Virus record (IMG/VR): IMGVR_UViG_3300027899_000800
Span: 1-64,000 of that record
DNA from: a virus
Direction: 5' to 3' (one strand)
Length of the DNA: 64,000 nt
The position numbers and the translations under genes were made by a program. The notes below the pieces were generated by a model that had not been told where the DNA came from, did not search any database, and saw only the letters and a list, made by a program, of their open reading frames with translations. Positions 8,469 to 16,937 of this stretch are shown piece after piece. Position 1 is the stretch's first letter; every line of letters begins with the position of its first letter.

Positions 8469-8596
8469 TTCATGATTTTCAACATATATTAGGATTATGT
8501 GCTGATTCAAAAACACATTTAAACATATTGGGGTTTCTTTTGGAACCCCAACTTTTTCAAACTATATTTAATTACATAAAAACATGGAGGATTTAA
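8465..8596 (+). CDS. Possible small protein, 43 residues
   Basis: An ATG overlapping the previous stop (ATGA) opens a 43-codon frame beginning MIHDFQHILGLC and ending KTWRI at 8596, 3 nt before the next start. The start overlap favours translation. Against it, the frame contains the perfect terminator-like hairpin at 8528-8551. Either a real short gene or leader sequence. Confidence 0.35.
   Translation: MIHDFQHILGLCADSKTHLNILGFLLEPQLFQTIFNYIKTWRI
8528..8557 (+). terminator. Hairpin, likely intrinsic terminator
   Basis: Perfect 8-bp stem TTGGGGTT / AACCCCAA (8528-8535, 8544-8551) with an 8-nt loop, followed by CTTTTT. It would end the queD-queC transcript or attenuate it before the 8600 and queE genes. 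Confidence 0.65.
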
Positions 8597-8599
8597 CCA

Positions 8600-8800
8600 A
8601 TGAAGTGTCTTAAAAATCTAAAAACAGGAACCATTATTCGTATTGATGATTTTAAAGCGAATAATATGGTAGGTAAAGAATGGGCTTTCACATCGAAAGA
8701 AGAGTGGAAAAAAACAATTAATAAACCTGAGCCCATAGTAGAAACTAAAGTAGAAGAAACTACTATTTCTGAAAAACAATTAAAACGTAAGAAAAAATGA
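8600..8800 (+). CDS. Hypothetical protein, 66 residues
   Basis: A short Lys-rich protein starting MKCLKNLKTGTIIRID, possibly a small beta-barrel head, with a KxxEEWKK helix and a basic tail. It is preceded by GGAGG at 8586-8590, a Shine-Dalgarno-like site that is unusual in this genome. It overlaps queE by 4 nt, so it is coupled to the deazaguanine pathway. No function recognised. Confidence 0.65.
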   Translation: MKCLKNLKTGTIIRIDDFKANNMVGKEWAFTSKEEWKKTINKPEPIVETKVEETTISEKQLKRKKK

Positions 8801-9633
8801 GTAAAATAGATCCTAAAAAACTATTAATAAGCTCTGACTTCTACTCTGTCCAAGGTGAGGGTATTTCATCAGGAGTACCTTCATACTTTGTTCGTTTAGG
8901 TATTTGTAATCTAACTTGTGGTATGAGTAGAGCATTTGCAAATCAATTAGCTAAAGATAAAACATTAGAAGACGGTGATATATTCATTGGTGATCTTGTA
9001 TTAGAAGGTAAAGCAACTTGGACTTGTGATTCAACAACTCAATGGTTATGGAGAGGAGTAGATCAAGAATTTGATTATCTTATTAAACGTTGGAAAGATG
9101 AAGGTGTTTATGATGATATTTTAAAAGGTGATATTCACGTTATTTGGACAGGTGGTGAACCTACAATTAAAGGTCATCAACAAGCAATTGTTAACTTCAC
9201 TAATTATTGGTTAAGTAAACATCTTGATCATACTGTTAGTCCATTTTATGAAATAGAAACAAATGGTACTGTTGTAATTGATGAACCATTATTTAAAATG
9301 CTTGATCAAATTAACTGCTCACCTAAATTGTCTAATTCAGGTATGGACGCTAAGCAACGTATTATACCTGCGGCTATTAAGCGTATCATGGAACATAAAA
9401 ATTATCAATTTAAATTTGTTATATCCAATGAAGAAGATGTTCAAGAATTATTTCGTGACTTTGTTGTACCATTTAGCATACCACTTAAAAATGTAGTTTG
9501 TATGCCTGGTCTAGATGATGTTAAGGATTTTGAAGAACGTACTCAGTTTTGTTTAGAGATGGCTAAGAAATATAGGTTTAGAGGATTAACTAGACTACAT
9601 ATTGCAGCTTGGAATAAAACACTAAATGTATAA
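8797..9633 (+). CDS. queE: 7-carboxy-7-deazaguanine synthase, variant radical SAM
   Basis: A 278-residue QueE-like radical SAM enzyme, third step of preQ0 synthesis. The hallmark N-terminus is SSDFYSVQGEGISSGVPS followed by RLGICNLTC, then TGGEPTIKG near residue 126 and FYEIETNGT near 150. The [4Fe-4S] motif is not CX3CX2C: C37 and C41 are followed by about 35 residues before C77 (ATWTCDS), an insertion inside the cluster loop. Otherwise length is near the family's upper range. It overlaps the upstream small gene by 4 nt. Confidence 0.85.
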   Translation: MSKIDPKKLLISSDFYSVQGEGISSGVPSYFVRLGICNLTCGMSRAFANQLAKDKTLEDGDIFIGDLVLEGKATWTCDSTTQWLWRGVDQEFDYLIKRWKDEGVYDDILKGDIHVIWTGGEPTIKGHQQAIVNFTNYWLSKHLDHTVSPFYEIETNGTVVIDEPLFKMLDQINCSPKLSNSGMDAKQRIIPAAIKRIMEHKNYQFKFVISNEEDVQELFRDFVVPFSIPLKNVVCMPGLDDVKDFEERTQFCLEMAKKYRFRGLTRLHIAAWNKTLNV

Positions 9634-9634
9634 T

Positions 9635-9877
9635 ATGAAAAGAATACCGACATTAATCGTAAAATGGCTTGCTAATAAACTAGGGTATAAAGTTGTAATG
9701 CTCAAAGCAGCAAAGGGAATAACAACAATTGAAGGTGATAAAGAATTACTTCAATATGTAGACGTAACTGGTTATTTCTTTAAAAAAGAACCACTTAGAA
9801 GAACATTTCCTAAAGTTGTAGAACCTGAACCTATTAAGCCATTAACACCTGAGCAACTTAAAGAATTAGGACTATAA
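9635..9877 (+). CDS. Hypothetical protein, about 80 residues
   Basis: A small protein beginning MKRIPTLIVKWLANKLGYKV, with a Pro-rich acidic C-terminal stretch (EPEPIKPLTPEQ). I take the ATG at 9635, just after the queE stop, rather than 9626 inside queE. Unknown function; part of the queE-folE transcript. Confidence 0.6.
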   Translation: MKRIPTLIVKWLANKLGYKVVMLKAAKGITTIEGDKELLQYVDVTGYFFKKEPLRRTFPKVVEPEPIKPLTPEQLKELGL

Positions 9878-9889
9878 AACATTAAATGT

Positions 9890-9997
9890 ATGATGATAAT
9901 TAATTTAATATTAGGTTTAATAGTAGCGGCAGGAGTACCATTAGGTTTATTATGGTTAGCTATTAAGTTTGCTGATAGGCAAGATAAAAAACAATAA
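9890..9997 (+). CDS. Tiny single-pass membrane protein, 35 residues
   Basis: ATG at 9890 opens a 35-codon frame (MMIINLILGLIV, then PLGLLWLAIKF) with one hydrophobic segment and a charged tail DRQDKKQ. It fills the gap between two genes exactly and its stop is one base before the next ATG (9999). This layout is typical of small phage membrane proteins. Confidence 0.55.
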   Translation: MMIINLILGLIVAAGVPLGLLWLAIKFADRQDKKQ

Positions 9998-9998
9998 A

Positions 9999-10217
9999 AT
10001 GAATATAACAATAACTCCTGATCATGTATATACAGTTGTAGCTTTATTGCTTATGGGACTGCAAGTTTATCAATATAGACAATTAGAAAAATCAAAAAGA
10101 GAAATACAACAACTATGGGATCAAATATCTACATTTAATACTATGGTTGCTTTAAAACTTTTGGAAACTCAGCAAGAAATTATTAACTTAAAAGAAAATA
10201 ATAATGATGGAAAATAA
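9999..10217 (+). CDS. Membrane-anchored coiled-coil protein, 72 residues
   Basis: Start taken at 9999 (MNITITPDHVYT), just after the preceding stop. One membrane segment (residues 9-25) is followed by a charged helical coiled coil (QLEKSKREIQQLWDQ). It overlaps folE by 14 nt. Resembles small inner-membrane phage proteins; function unknown. Confidence 0.6.
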   Translation: MNITITPDHVYTVVALLLMGLQVYQYRQLEKSKREIQQLWDQISTFNTMVALKLLETQQEIINLKENNNDGK

Positions 10218-10935
10218 AAGAAGAACAATAGCTGATATTGAAGCACTAGAAACAGCTAAAGCTGGTTTTGCTAATGGTATATCATTACAATTAAAATCAC
10301 GTATTGAGGATGGTTATCATCGTTCGCTTACTGATGAAGAAAAATGGTTTATTGTAGGTGAAGCTGAGAAAGCATATGGTAGCTTTCTTGATGCCTTAGG
10401 TGTTGATTGGAGAAATGATCCAAACAGTATGGAAACACCTCGTCGTGTAGCTAAAGCATATGTATTTGATTTATGGAAGGGTAGATATGAATTACCAACT
10501 GATATTACATCATTTCCAAGTGATGGATATGAAGGAATTGTATTAGAAAGAGATATACCAATTGTTAGTATGTGTTCACACCATCATCAAGCTATTCTAG
10601 GTAAAGCACACGTTGCTTATATACCAGGTAAAGAAGGTAAAGTAGTTGGTTTAAGTAAATTAAATCGTATTGTAGAACATTTTGCTCGTAGAGGTGCTAT
10701 TCAGGAACAACTTACAGTTGCTATTCATAATGCTGTTGATACAGTTTGTGAAGATAATGTTGGTGTGATGGTATTAGTACATTCATTTCATAATTGTGTT
10801 AGTTGTAGAGGTGTTAAACACTTTGGCGCTAGTATGGTTACAAGTGAAGTAAGTGGAGTATTTGCTGACCATACAAGAACAGCTAAAGCTGAAGTATTAG
10901 AAATGCTTAAATTAGGAATGGAAGGATATAGATAA
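10204..10935 (+). CDS. folE: GTP cyclohydrolase I
   Basis: A 243-residue FolE, first step from GTP to 7,8-dihydroneopterin triphosphate. Motifs: MCSHHHQAILGKAHVAYIP (Cys and His zinc ligands and catalytic His), VVGLSKLNRIVEHFARR, and HNCVSCRGVKH (second zinc Cys and GTP contacts). Length is close to bacterial FolE (about 222) with an N-terminal helix. Start may be 10204 or 10207. It supplies the pterin precursor to QueD; together they make a complete GTP-to-preQ0 route within 5.9-10.9 kb. Confidence 0.93.
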   Translation: MMENKRRTIADIEALETAKAGFANGISLQLKSRIEDGYHRSLTDEEKWFIVGEAEKAYGSFLDALGVDWRNDPNSMETPRRVAKAYVFDLWKGRYELPTDITSFPSDGYEGIVLERDIPIVSMCSHHHQAILGKAHVAYIPGKEGKVVGLSKLNRIVEHFARRGAIQEQLTVAIHNAVDTVCEDNVGVMVLVHSFHNCVSCRGVKHFGASMVTSEVSGVFADHTRTAKAEVLEMLKLGMEGYR

Positions 10936-11360
10936 TGGAAAAAATATATTTAACTTGGAAAGATATTGAGGATGCTATTGAGAGTCTAGCTTATCAAATT
11001 AAAAATAGTGATGAATCTTTAGAGGCAATAACTGGATTACCTAGAGGAGGACTCATCCCAGCAGTATTACTTTCTCATAAACTCAATTTACCATATGTTA
11101 ACATAACAGATGACTGTGAAAAATATGATAGTATTTTAGTTATAGATGATATATGTGACTCAGGAGAAACTCTTAAACAATATCATCAATTATTTTCTAC
11201 AGCTACTATTCATTATAAACAATTAGCTTTAGTTAAACCTGATTTTTATTATAGTTTAGCTCCCGATGATAAATGGATAGTTTATCCATGGGAACAAAAA
11301 GACTCACAAACAATACCAGATTATGCAACAAAAAGAATCAAAAACAAATTGGCATTTTAA
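10935..11360 (+). CDS. Phosphoribosyltransferase domain protein
   Basis: A 141-residue type I PRTase-like protein. The PRPP-binding loop is ILVIDDICDSGET near residues 66-78, preceded by the TGLPRGGLIPA loop near 35-45. The short length suggests a Gpt-like xanthine/hypoxanthine PRTase core without a full hood. It overlaps folE by one base (TAATG). Purine base salvage fits the nucleotide-synthesis setting, but the base specificity is not visible. Confidence 0.75.
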   Translation: MEKIYLTWKDIEDAIESLAYQIKNSDESLEAITGLPRGGLIPAVLLSHKLNLPYVNITDDCEKYDSILVIDDICDSGETLKQYHQLFSTATIHYKQLALVKPDFYYSLAPDDKWIVYPWEQKDSQTIPDYATKRIKNKLAF

Positions 11361-11484
11361 TATTAGCTTACTAAAATCATGCCTTCGAATAGTAGCAGGT
11401 GTTGCTATGATTAAAGGTGAATTTACACCAGCCGGAGTAGTGCTTATATTAGCAGAAATACTTGGAGTTATAGAAGAATTTTAA
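11323..11484 (+). CDS. Small protein, 53 residues
   Basis: ATG at 11323 opens a 53-codon frame that overlaps the PRTase end by 38 nt in another frame. It runs to 11484 and continues as ...NISLLKSCLRIVAGVAMIKG with a hydrophobic C-terminal helix (AGVVLILAEILGVIEEF). It occupies the otherwise empty 136-nt gap and looks like a small membrane protein with an amphipathic start. Confidence 0.5.
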   Translation: MQQKESKTNWHFNISLLKSCLRIVAGVAMIKGEFTPAGVVLILAEILGVIEEF

Positions 11485-11496
11485 TAAATTTAATAT

Positions 11497-12033
11497 ATGT
11501 TAAACGCAAAACAAATAGTAGATGAAGGTTTACTTCTTCTAGAATATACAAAAGGCAAACCAGCACAAGTTGGTTATGATTTATCTCTTAAAGCAGTACA
11601 ACGGATAGGTATTAGTGTTGAGGGTATGGCTAATGCTACTTATTCTGATAATAAAATTGGTAAAGTTTTAAAAGATAAAACTGAATTAACTACTTATACT
11701 TCTATTGATCCTATTAATTTAGATGGAGCTAGAGGTTGGTTATTATATGAAGGTGTATATGATATTACCTTTAATGAAGGATGTAATATACCTGATAATA
11801 GAGTAGCGTTTATTAAACAACGTTCATCATTATATCGCAACGGTGCTATAATTAATAGTCCTGTATTTGATCCTGGATTTAAAACAGATAATATGGGTAC
11901 ATTGCTCTATGTACATGAAACAATATTCATTGAACAAGATGCTAGAGTAGCACAAATCTATTTTCATGAATGTGTATCTGCTGAAATGTATGATGGACAG
12001 TGGCAAGGTGATAAACAACGTAGTTCTCTTTAA
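11497..12033 (+). CDS. dUTPase / dCTP deaminase-family protein
   Basis: A 178-residue trimeric-fold protein. QVGYDLSL near residues 22-29 matches the first conserved motif, FIKQRSSLYRNG near 107-118 the RSSL phosphate-binding motif, and SPVFDPGFKTDNMGTL near 121-136 the third motif. It would lower dUTP or deaminate dCTP, feeding dTTP synthesis. The catalytic-base position is not certain enough to pick between the two activities. Confidence 0.75.
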   Translation: MLNAKQIVDEGLLLLEYTKGKPAQVGYDLSLKAVQRIGISVEGMANATYSDNKIGKVLKDKTELTTYTSIDPINLDGARGWLLYEGVYDITFNEGCNIPDNRVAFIKQRSSLYRNGAIINSPVFDPGFKTDNMGTLLYVHETIFIEQDARVAQIYFHECVSAEMYDGQWQGDKQRSSL

Positions 12034-12066
12034 TTTGTATATATTTATATAAAACATATATTTATT

Positions 12067-12390
12067 ATGGAAGGATTTGATCCAAAACAAGAATCTAAAG
12101 GTGTAGGCGACACAATAGCTAAAGTAACTAATTTTTTAGGTATTGATAAATTAGCGGATGCTGTGGCTAAATTAGCAGGAGCTGAAGGATGTGGATGTAA
12201 TGAACGTAGACAAATGCTAAATGAGTTATTTTCTTATGAAGGAAAAACTAGAAAAGTTAAAGTATTACAACAATTTAATTGGCATGGTACTGAATATTTT
12301 GAAGGACAAGTTGTAGAAGTAAATAAAACACATCCATTAGTTAGTGGTATAATAGTTTTAGCTAAAGATAAAATGTTAGAAGAGTTATGA
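12067..12390 (+). CDS. Hypothetical phage protein with CGC motif
   Basis: A 107-residue protein. The N-terminal half, GVGDTIAKVTNFLGIDKL...GCGCNERR, is a pattern I associate with small conserved proteins of Bacteroidota phages. The C-terminal half is a predicted small beta domain. A TTTGTATATATTTATATA motif lies 14-32 nt upstream (12035-12052). It overlaps the membrane protein gene by 4 nt. Function unknown. Confidence 0.65.
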   Translation: MEGFDPKQESKGVGDTIAKVTNFLGIDKLADAVAKLAGAEGCGCNERRQMLNELFSYEGKTRKVKVLQQFNWHGTEYFEGQVVEVNKTHPLVSGIIVLAKDKMLEEL

Positions 12391-13439
12391 AATTAGATAA
12401 ATTTTTTAAACTTAAAAATGATTTAGAAACGTTTAACTTTGAGAAAAATTTCAATCCTCTAAGTAAGACACTTTACTATTTTTCATTTTTAGGAAACATA
12501 TTTTTAATTCTATTTAGTTACTTTTTCATTAAAAATGTAACAGATAGCATTCCTCAACTATTCCCAGGACAAGGAGTATTTTTTTCTATATTTGTTATCT
12601 TGTTTATGACAGGATATGAATTGTTTAAACGGTTTGCTTTTGAACAACTTACATCTACTATTTTACGTGTTCGTAAACTAACAATTAATATAGTATTAGG
12701 TATATTAGTATCTTTAGCTCTAGTAACAGGTTCATTTTATTTATCACTTAATGGCGCTCATAGATTAATTGATACTAGTGAAGTAATTGAAAATAAATTA
12801 GATACAACAGTAAGTAATGTATCTGATTCTATATCGAATATCTACCAACAAAGAATCGCTTTAAAAGAACAACAAATACAAGCCATCAATACTAACGATG
12901 ATGATGGAGTGTTAAGTAAACGTCAGTTAAATACTATTAAAGCGTTAGAAGCTGATGTTAAAACATATGAAACCGAAAGAGATAATCGTATAACTCAATT
13001 TGAAGAAAAAACAGGTAAAAAATTAAATAAACAAGAAGACAGAATACAACAGAATAGTTTCGCATTCGCTATAATGGTTCTTTTTCTTGAGTTTATTATA
13101 TTAATAGGAGTAGCATTTGATGCTTATTATACTTGGACTTCATTTTCTGAAATGAAAAGTTTATTAGCAACACCTAAATTTAAACAATTAGAAACAAATT
13201 TAAGATTGTTAAAATTATATTTCCAAAACGGAAGAAAAAAAGAACAAGATTTAGTTATATCTCGTTCTAAATTAACTAGTTTAGCTTTTTCTTCTAATCT
13301 ATCATGTAATCAAAAAGATATTCAAGCTTTTATAGTATTATGTTCTGAACTTGAAGTTACAATTGGAGATAGAAGAAAAAAAGTTTATAATATGAGCTAT
13401 GAAAAAGCTAAAAATTTAATTGAAACCCAAGAAATTTAA
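12387..13439 (+). CDS. Large membrane protein with internal coiled coil
   Basis: A 350-residue protein with four predicted membrane segments (about 28-50, 57-78, 98-120 and 228-248). A long charged coiled-coil loop (about residues 135-220) separates segments three and four, and a 90-residue soluble tail follows. No enzymatic motif seen. The topology resembles a membrane scaffold or sensor. The 12067 gene overlaps it by 4 nt. Confidence 0.7.
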   Translation: MKLDKFFKLKNDLETFNFEKNFNPLSKTLYYFSFLGNIFLILFSYFFIKNVTDSIPQLFPGQGVFFSIFVILFMTGYELFKRFAFEQLTSTILRVRKLTINIVLGILVSLALVTGSFYLSLNGAHRLIDTSEVIENKLDTTVSNVSDSISNIYQQRIALKEQQIQAINTNDDDGVLSKRQLNTIKALEADVKTYETERDNRITQFEEKTGKKLNKQEDRIQQNSFAFAIMVLFLEFIILIGVAFDAYYTWTSFSEMKSLLATPKFKQLETNLRLLKLYFQNGRKKEQDLVISRSKLTSLAFSSNLSCNQKDIQAFIVLCSELEVTIGDRRKKVYNMSYEKAKNLIETQEI

Positions 13440-13456
13440 GTTATATTTAAAATAAG
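13420..13456 (+). promoter_or_regulatory. Possible promoter before glycan island 1
   Basis: TTG at 13420-13422, 19 nt, then TATATTTA from 13442, followed by AAATAAGTTATG. It fits the Bacteroidota TTG-N(17-23)-TAnnTTT pattern but lacks the ACC of the strong class. Confidence 0.4.
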
Positions 13457-13458
13457 TT

Positions 13459-14715
13459 ATGGAAACAATTTTTATATCGATAGCGAGTTATCGCGATCCT
13501 GAGTTATTACCTACATTAAGAGACTGTATAGCAAACGCTAAACAAGCGGAAAGAATCACATTTGGAATATGTAGACAATTCCATCCAGATGATAAATTTG
13601 ACGTCTTAGATGAATTTAAAGACGATCCTAGATTTAAAGTTATTAATGTACCATTTGAACATTCTAAAGGTACCTGTTGGGCTAGAAATATGATTCAAGA
13701 ATTATGGGATGGTGAAACATATTATATGCAATTAGATTCACATCATCGTTTTTCTAAACACTGGGATGTTACTCTAGTTAAAATGTTTAAACAATTAAAA
13801 AAATTAGGCCATAAAAAACCACTATTAACAGCTTATCTACCTAGTTTCTTCCCAGATAATGATCCAGGAGGCAGAATGGAAGATTGCTGGAATTTAGAGT
13901 TTGATAGATTTTTACCTGAAGGACCTATTTTTATTAAACCACATTCTATTGAGAATTGGAAAGAACTTAAATCACCACTTCCTGCTAGATTTTTATCTGG
14001 TCATTTTATTTTTACTTTAGGAAAATGGGCTAAAGAAGTAAAATATGATCCATATTATTATTTCCATGGTGAAGAACCATCATTAGCGGTTAGATCATTT
14101 ACATACGGATATGATTTATTTCAACCACATATACCAGTTATATGGCATGAGTACACTAGAAATGGTAAAGTAAAACAATGGGATGATGATAAAGATTGGA
14201 ATGCTAAAAATAAAACATCATATTCTAGATATAGAGCTTTACATGGAATGGGAAATGTAATTGAAGATACACTTATTGATTTAGAAAAATATGGATTTGG
14301 AAAAACACGTACTTTAGAAGAATATGAACGATATATAGGAGTAAAATTTTCAACAAGACAAGTACATAGACATACATCTGAATATAAATTACTTCCTGTA
14401 CCACAAGAAAATTTTGAAGAAAATTTAGTTAGTAGAATTAAAGTTTGTATTGATATTTGGAAAGGAGCTTTAACTGAAACTGATTATCAATTTGTAGTTT
14501 TAGCTACACTAGATGAAAATGGAAATGACTTATTTAGACAAGATGCTGATGGTAATGAAATCTATTCTCTCATAAACTCAGATCCACAAGATCAGTTTAT
14601 TCATATTTGGAGAGAATATGATGATAATAAATTACCAGCACAATGGAGAGCATGGCCGTATAGTGAATCAAAAGGATGGATGGAAAGAATAGATCAAATT
14701 ATACAATATGAATAA
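13459..14715 (+). CDS. GT60-like glycosyltransferase (GlcNAc family)
   Basis: A 418-residue GT-A protein. It opens IFISIASYRDPELLPTLRDC and has TFGICRQFHP, GTCWARNMIQ, MQLDSHHRF (DxH metal site near residue 93) and ARFLSGHFIFTLGKW. This is the pattern of the GlcNAc-transferase family (PF11397, CAZy GT60), whose eukaryotic members glycosylate hydroxyproline or Thr of cytoplasmic proteins. It opens glycan island 1 and is followed by a paralogue overlapping by 8 nt. Acceptor unknown; a virion protein is the simplest guess. Confidence 0.82.
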   Translation: METIFISIASYRDPELLPTLRDCIANAKQAERITFGICRQFHPDDKFDVLDEFKDDPRFKVINVPFEHSKGTCWARNMIQELWDGETYYMQLDSHHRFSKHWDVTLVKMFKQLKKLGHKKPLLTAYLPSFFPDNDPGGRMEDCWNLEFDRFLPEGPIFIKPHSIENWKELKSPLPARFLSGHFIFTLGKWAKEVKYDPYYYFHGEEPSLAVRSFTYGYDLFQPHIPVIWHEYTRNGKVKQWDDDKDWNAKNKTSYSRYRALHGMGNVIEDTLIDLEKYGFGKTRTLEEYERYIGVKFSTRQVHRHTSEYKLLPVPQENFEENLVSRIKVCIDIWKGALTETDYQFVVLATLDENGNDLFRQDADGNEIYSLINSDPQDQFIHIWREYDDNKLPAQWRAWPYSESKGWMERIDQIIQYE

Positions 14716-15961
14716 AAAAGAAACAATACTGGTACATCTACCAGCTTATAGAGATCCGGAATTAATCCCAACAATTAAAGATGCTTTAGATAAAGCTAAA
14801 TATCCTAAACGTATCCACTTTGGAATATGTAGACAATTCCATCCAGAAGATGGTTTTGATAATTTGGATGAATTTAGGAAAGATAAACGTTTTCATATTA
14901 TGGATGTTCCATATGATAAAGCAGAAGGTTTACCTTGGGCTAGAGCTCAAATAAATGAAAAATTATTAACAAATCAAGATTATATTTGTCAATTAGATTC
15001 ACATCATAGATTTGCTCAAGATTGGGATGTTACTTTAATTGATATGCATAATGGGTTAGAGAAAAAAGGTTATAAACCAATTTTAGCCGCTTATTTACCT
15101 CTATATGATCCATTTAACGACCCAGCAGGAAGAGCTGATGTACCTTGGCAACAACAGTTTGTTTGTTTTTATCCACATGGTACTATATTTATTCGTCCAG
15201 GATTACTTACAGGATGGCAAAATATGACTGAACCTCCATTTAGTAGATTCTTATCAGGACATTTTTGTTTCGCTCGTTCATCATGGGCTAAAGAAATTAG
15301 ACATGATCCAGATATTTACTTTAGTGGTGAAGAAATTAACTTAACAGTTAGATCTTATACACATGGATATGATTTATTCCATCCTCATAAAATGGTAGTT
15401 TGGCACTCAACAATGAGAGAAGAAAGAGCAGGTATGTTAAAGTGGGATGATGATGCTAAATTAGGAGTAGATTGGTGGAATAAACAAGATTACGCTCGTA
15501 AAAAAATTAGAACATTATTTAGAGTAGAAGACAATCCAGAAATTGATTTAACAGGATATGATTTAGGAACTGTTAGAACAATAGCTGATTATGAAGCATA
15601 TGCTGGCGTTGATTTTAAAACTAAATCTGTACAAAAATATACTATTGAAAATGGATATCCACCTACACCTGTTGATAGTCCATGGTCTAAATCATTTTAT
15701 CATTTAGTTACAGTTTATAGACGTGATTTACCTGAAAGTGATTATGATTCAATACTGATAGCATTTGATGATAAAGACGGAATTGGAATTCATTCTAAAT
15801 TTATTGAAGGTTCTGAATTAGAAAATTTCTTAAAAGATAATGGACCTATTCATTATGAAGAATATTTCCAGTATTTTGATAAAGAACCAACTAGAATGGT
15901 AGCTTGGGCCCATAGTAAAGAAAGAGGATGGGTTGAAAGAATTGAACACAGTATTGATTAA
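14708..15961 (+). CDS. GT60-like glycosyltransferase, second copy
   Basis: A 417-residue paralogue of the preceding gene, with VHLPAYRDPELIPTIKDA, HFGICRQFHPEDGFD, LPWARAQINE, CQLDSHHRF and RFLSGHFCFARSSWAKE in the same order. Divergence outside the motifs suggests different donors or acceptors, not a fresh duplication. It overlaps the first copy by 8 nt and lies 5 nt before gmd. Confidence 0.82.
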   Translation: MNKKETILVHLPAYRDPELIPTIKDALDKAKYPKRIHFGICRQFHPEDGFDNLDEFRKDKRFHIMDVPYDKAEGLPWARAQINEKLLTNQDYICQLDSHHRFAQDWDVTLIDMHNGLEKKGYKPILAAYLPLYDPFNDPAGRADVPWQQQFVCFYPHGTIFIRPGLLTGWQNMTEPPFSRFLSGHFCFARSSWAKEIRHDPDIYFSGEEINLTVRSYTHGYDLFHPHKMVVWHSTMREERAGMLKWDDDAKLGVDWWNKQDYARKKIRTLFRVEDNPEIDLTGYDLGTVRTIADYEAYAGVDFKTKSVQKYTIENGYPPTPVDSPWSKSFYHLVTVYRRDLPESDYDSILIAFDDKDGIGIHSKFIEGSELENFLKDNGPIHYEEYFQYFDKEPTRMVAWAHSKERGWVERIEHSID

Positions 15962-15966
15962 AAATT

Positions 15967-16935
15967 ATGAAAAAGAGAGCATTAATTACAGGTATAACAG
16001 GACAAGATGGTTCATATTTAACTGAATTTTTATTGTCAAAAGATTATGAAGTATTTGGAGCTATTAGAAGACATTCTTCTAATGATTTAGATAAATCAAG
16101 AATAGGTCATTTATTAAATGATATTAATTTAGAATACGCTGATTTAACTGATTTAAGTTCACTTCAAAAAATTATACTTGATAGTAAACCTCATGAAATA
16201 TATAATTTAGGAGCTCAATCTCATGTTAAAGTAAGTTATGAGAATCCTATTTATACAGCTAATGTTGTAGCTATTGGAGTTTTAAATCTACTTGAAGCAG
16301 CTAGAAACTATAGTCCATACTCAAAAATATATCAAGCCGGTACATCAGAAATGTTTGGTAATTCTATAGATAAAGACGGTTTCCAAAGAGAAACAACCAT
16401 ATTCAAACCAGCTAATCCTTACGCTGTAGCTAAAGTATTTGCTCATCAAATATGTTCTAATTATAGAAATGCTTATAAAATGCATATTAGTAATGGAATA
16501 TTATTTAATCATGAGTCACCTAGAAGAGGAGAGACATTTGTAACAGCTAAAGTAGTAAAAGGAGCAGTTAAGATTTATAAAGGATTAGAAAATGAATTAA
16601 AATTAGGTACATTAGATACTTATAGAGATTGGGGACATGCTAAAGATTATACTAGAGCTATGTGGATGATATTACAAGAAAATGAACCTGATGATTATAT
16701 TTGCTCCACTGGAGTTACTAAAAGTATTAAAGATTTATGTGAGTATGTATTTAATAAATTAGAATTAGACTACACTAAACATGTTATTATAGATCCTAAT
16801 TTTGTTAGACCAGAAGAAACATTACATCTTAAAGGAGACTCATCCAAATTAAAAAACAAAACAGGATGGACTCCAGAGTATAGTTTTGAAACATTAATGG
16901 ATGAAATGATTGAATACTATTTAAATAAAATATAA
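15967..16935 (+). CDS. gmd: GDP-mannose 4,6-dehydratase
   Basis: A 322-residue extended SDR. The NAD(P)-binding start ALITGITGQDGSYL is the Gmd signature, followed by EVFGAIRRHSS, GTSEMFG near residue 120, the active-site YAVAK near 153-157 and ESPRRGETFVTAK. It would convert GDP-mannose to GDP-4-keto-6-deoxymannose. It is slightly shorter than bacterial Gmd (about 345-370). No GDP-fucose synthase lies next to it, so the 4-keto sugar may go to rhamnose, perosamine or another product, possibly via the reductase or epimerase at 48.8 and 52.5 kb. Confidence 0.9.
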   Translation: MKKRALITGITGQDGSYLTEFLLSKDYEVFGAIRRHSSNDLDKSRIGHLLNDINLEYADLTDLSSLQKIILDSKPHEIYNLGAQSHVKVSYENPIYTANVVAIGVLNLLEAARNYSPYSKIYQAGTSEMFGNSIDKDGFQRETTIFKPANPYAVAKVFAHQICSNYRNAYKMHISNGILFNHESPRRGETFVTAKVVKGAVKIYKGLENELKLGTLDTYRDWGHAKDYTRAMWMILQENEPDDYICSTGVTKSIKDLCEYVFNKLELDYTKHVIIDPNFVRPEETLHLKGDSSKLKNKTGWTPEYSFETLMDEMIEYYLNKI

Positions 16936-16937
16936 TA

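Noticed and set aside
9278-9496. 72-codon open frame inside queE
   Set aside because: Out-of-frame shadow of the radical SAM gene with low-complexity Leu/Asn composition.
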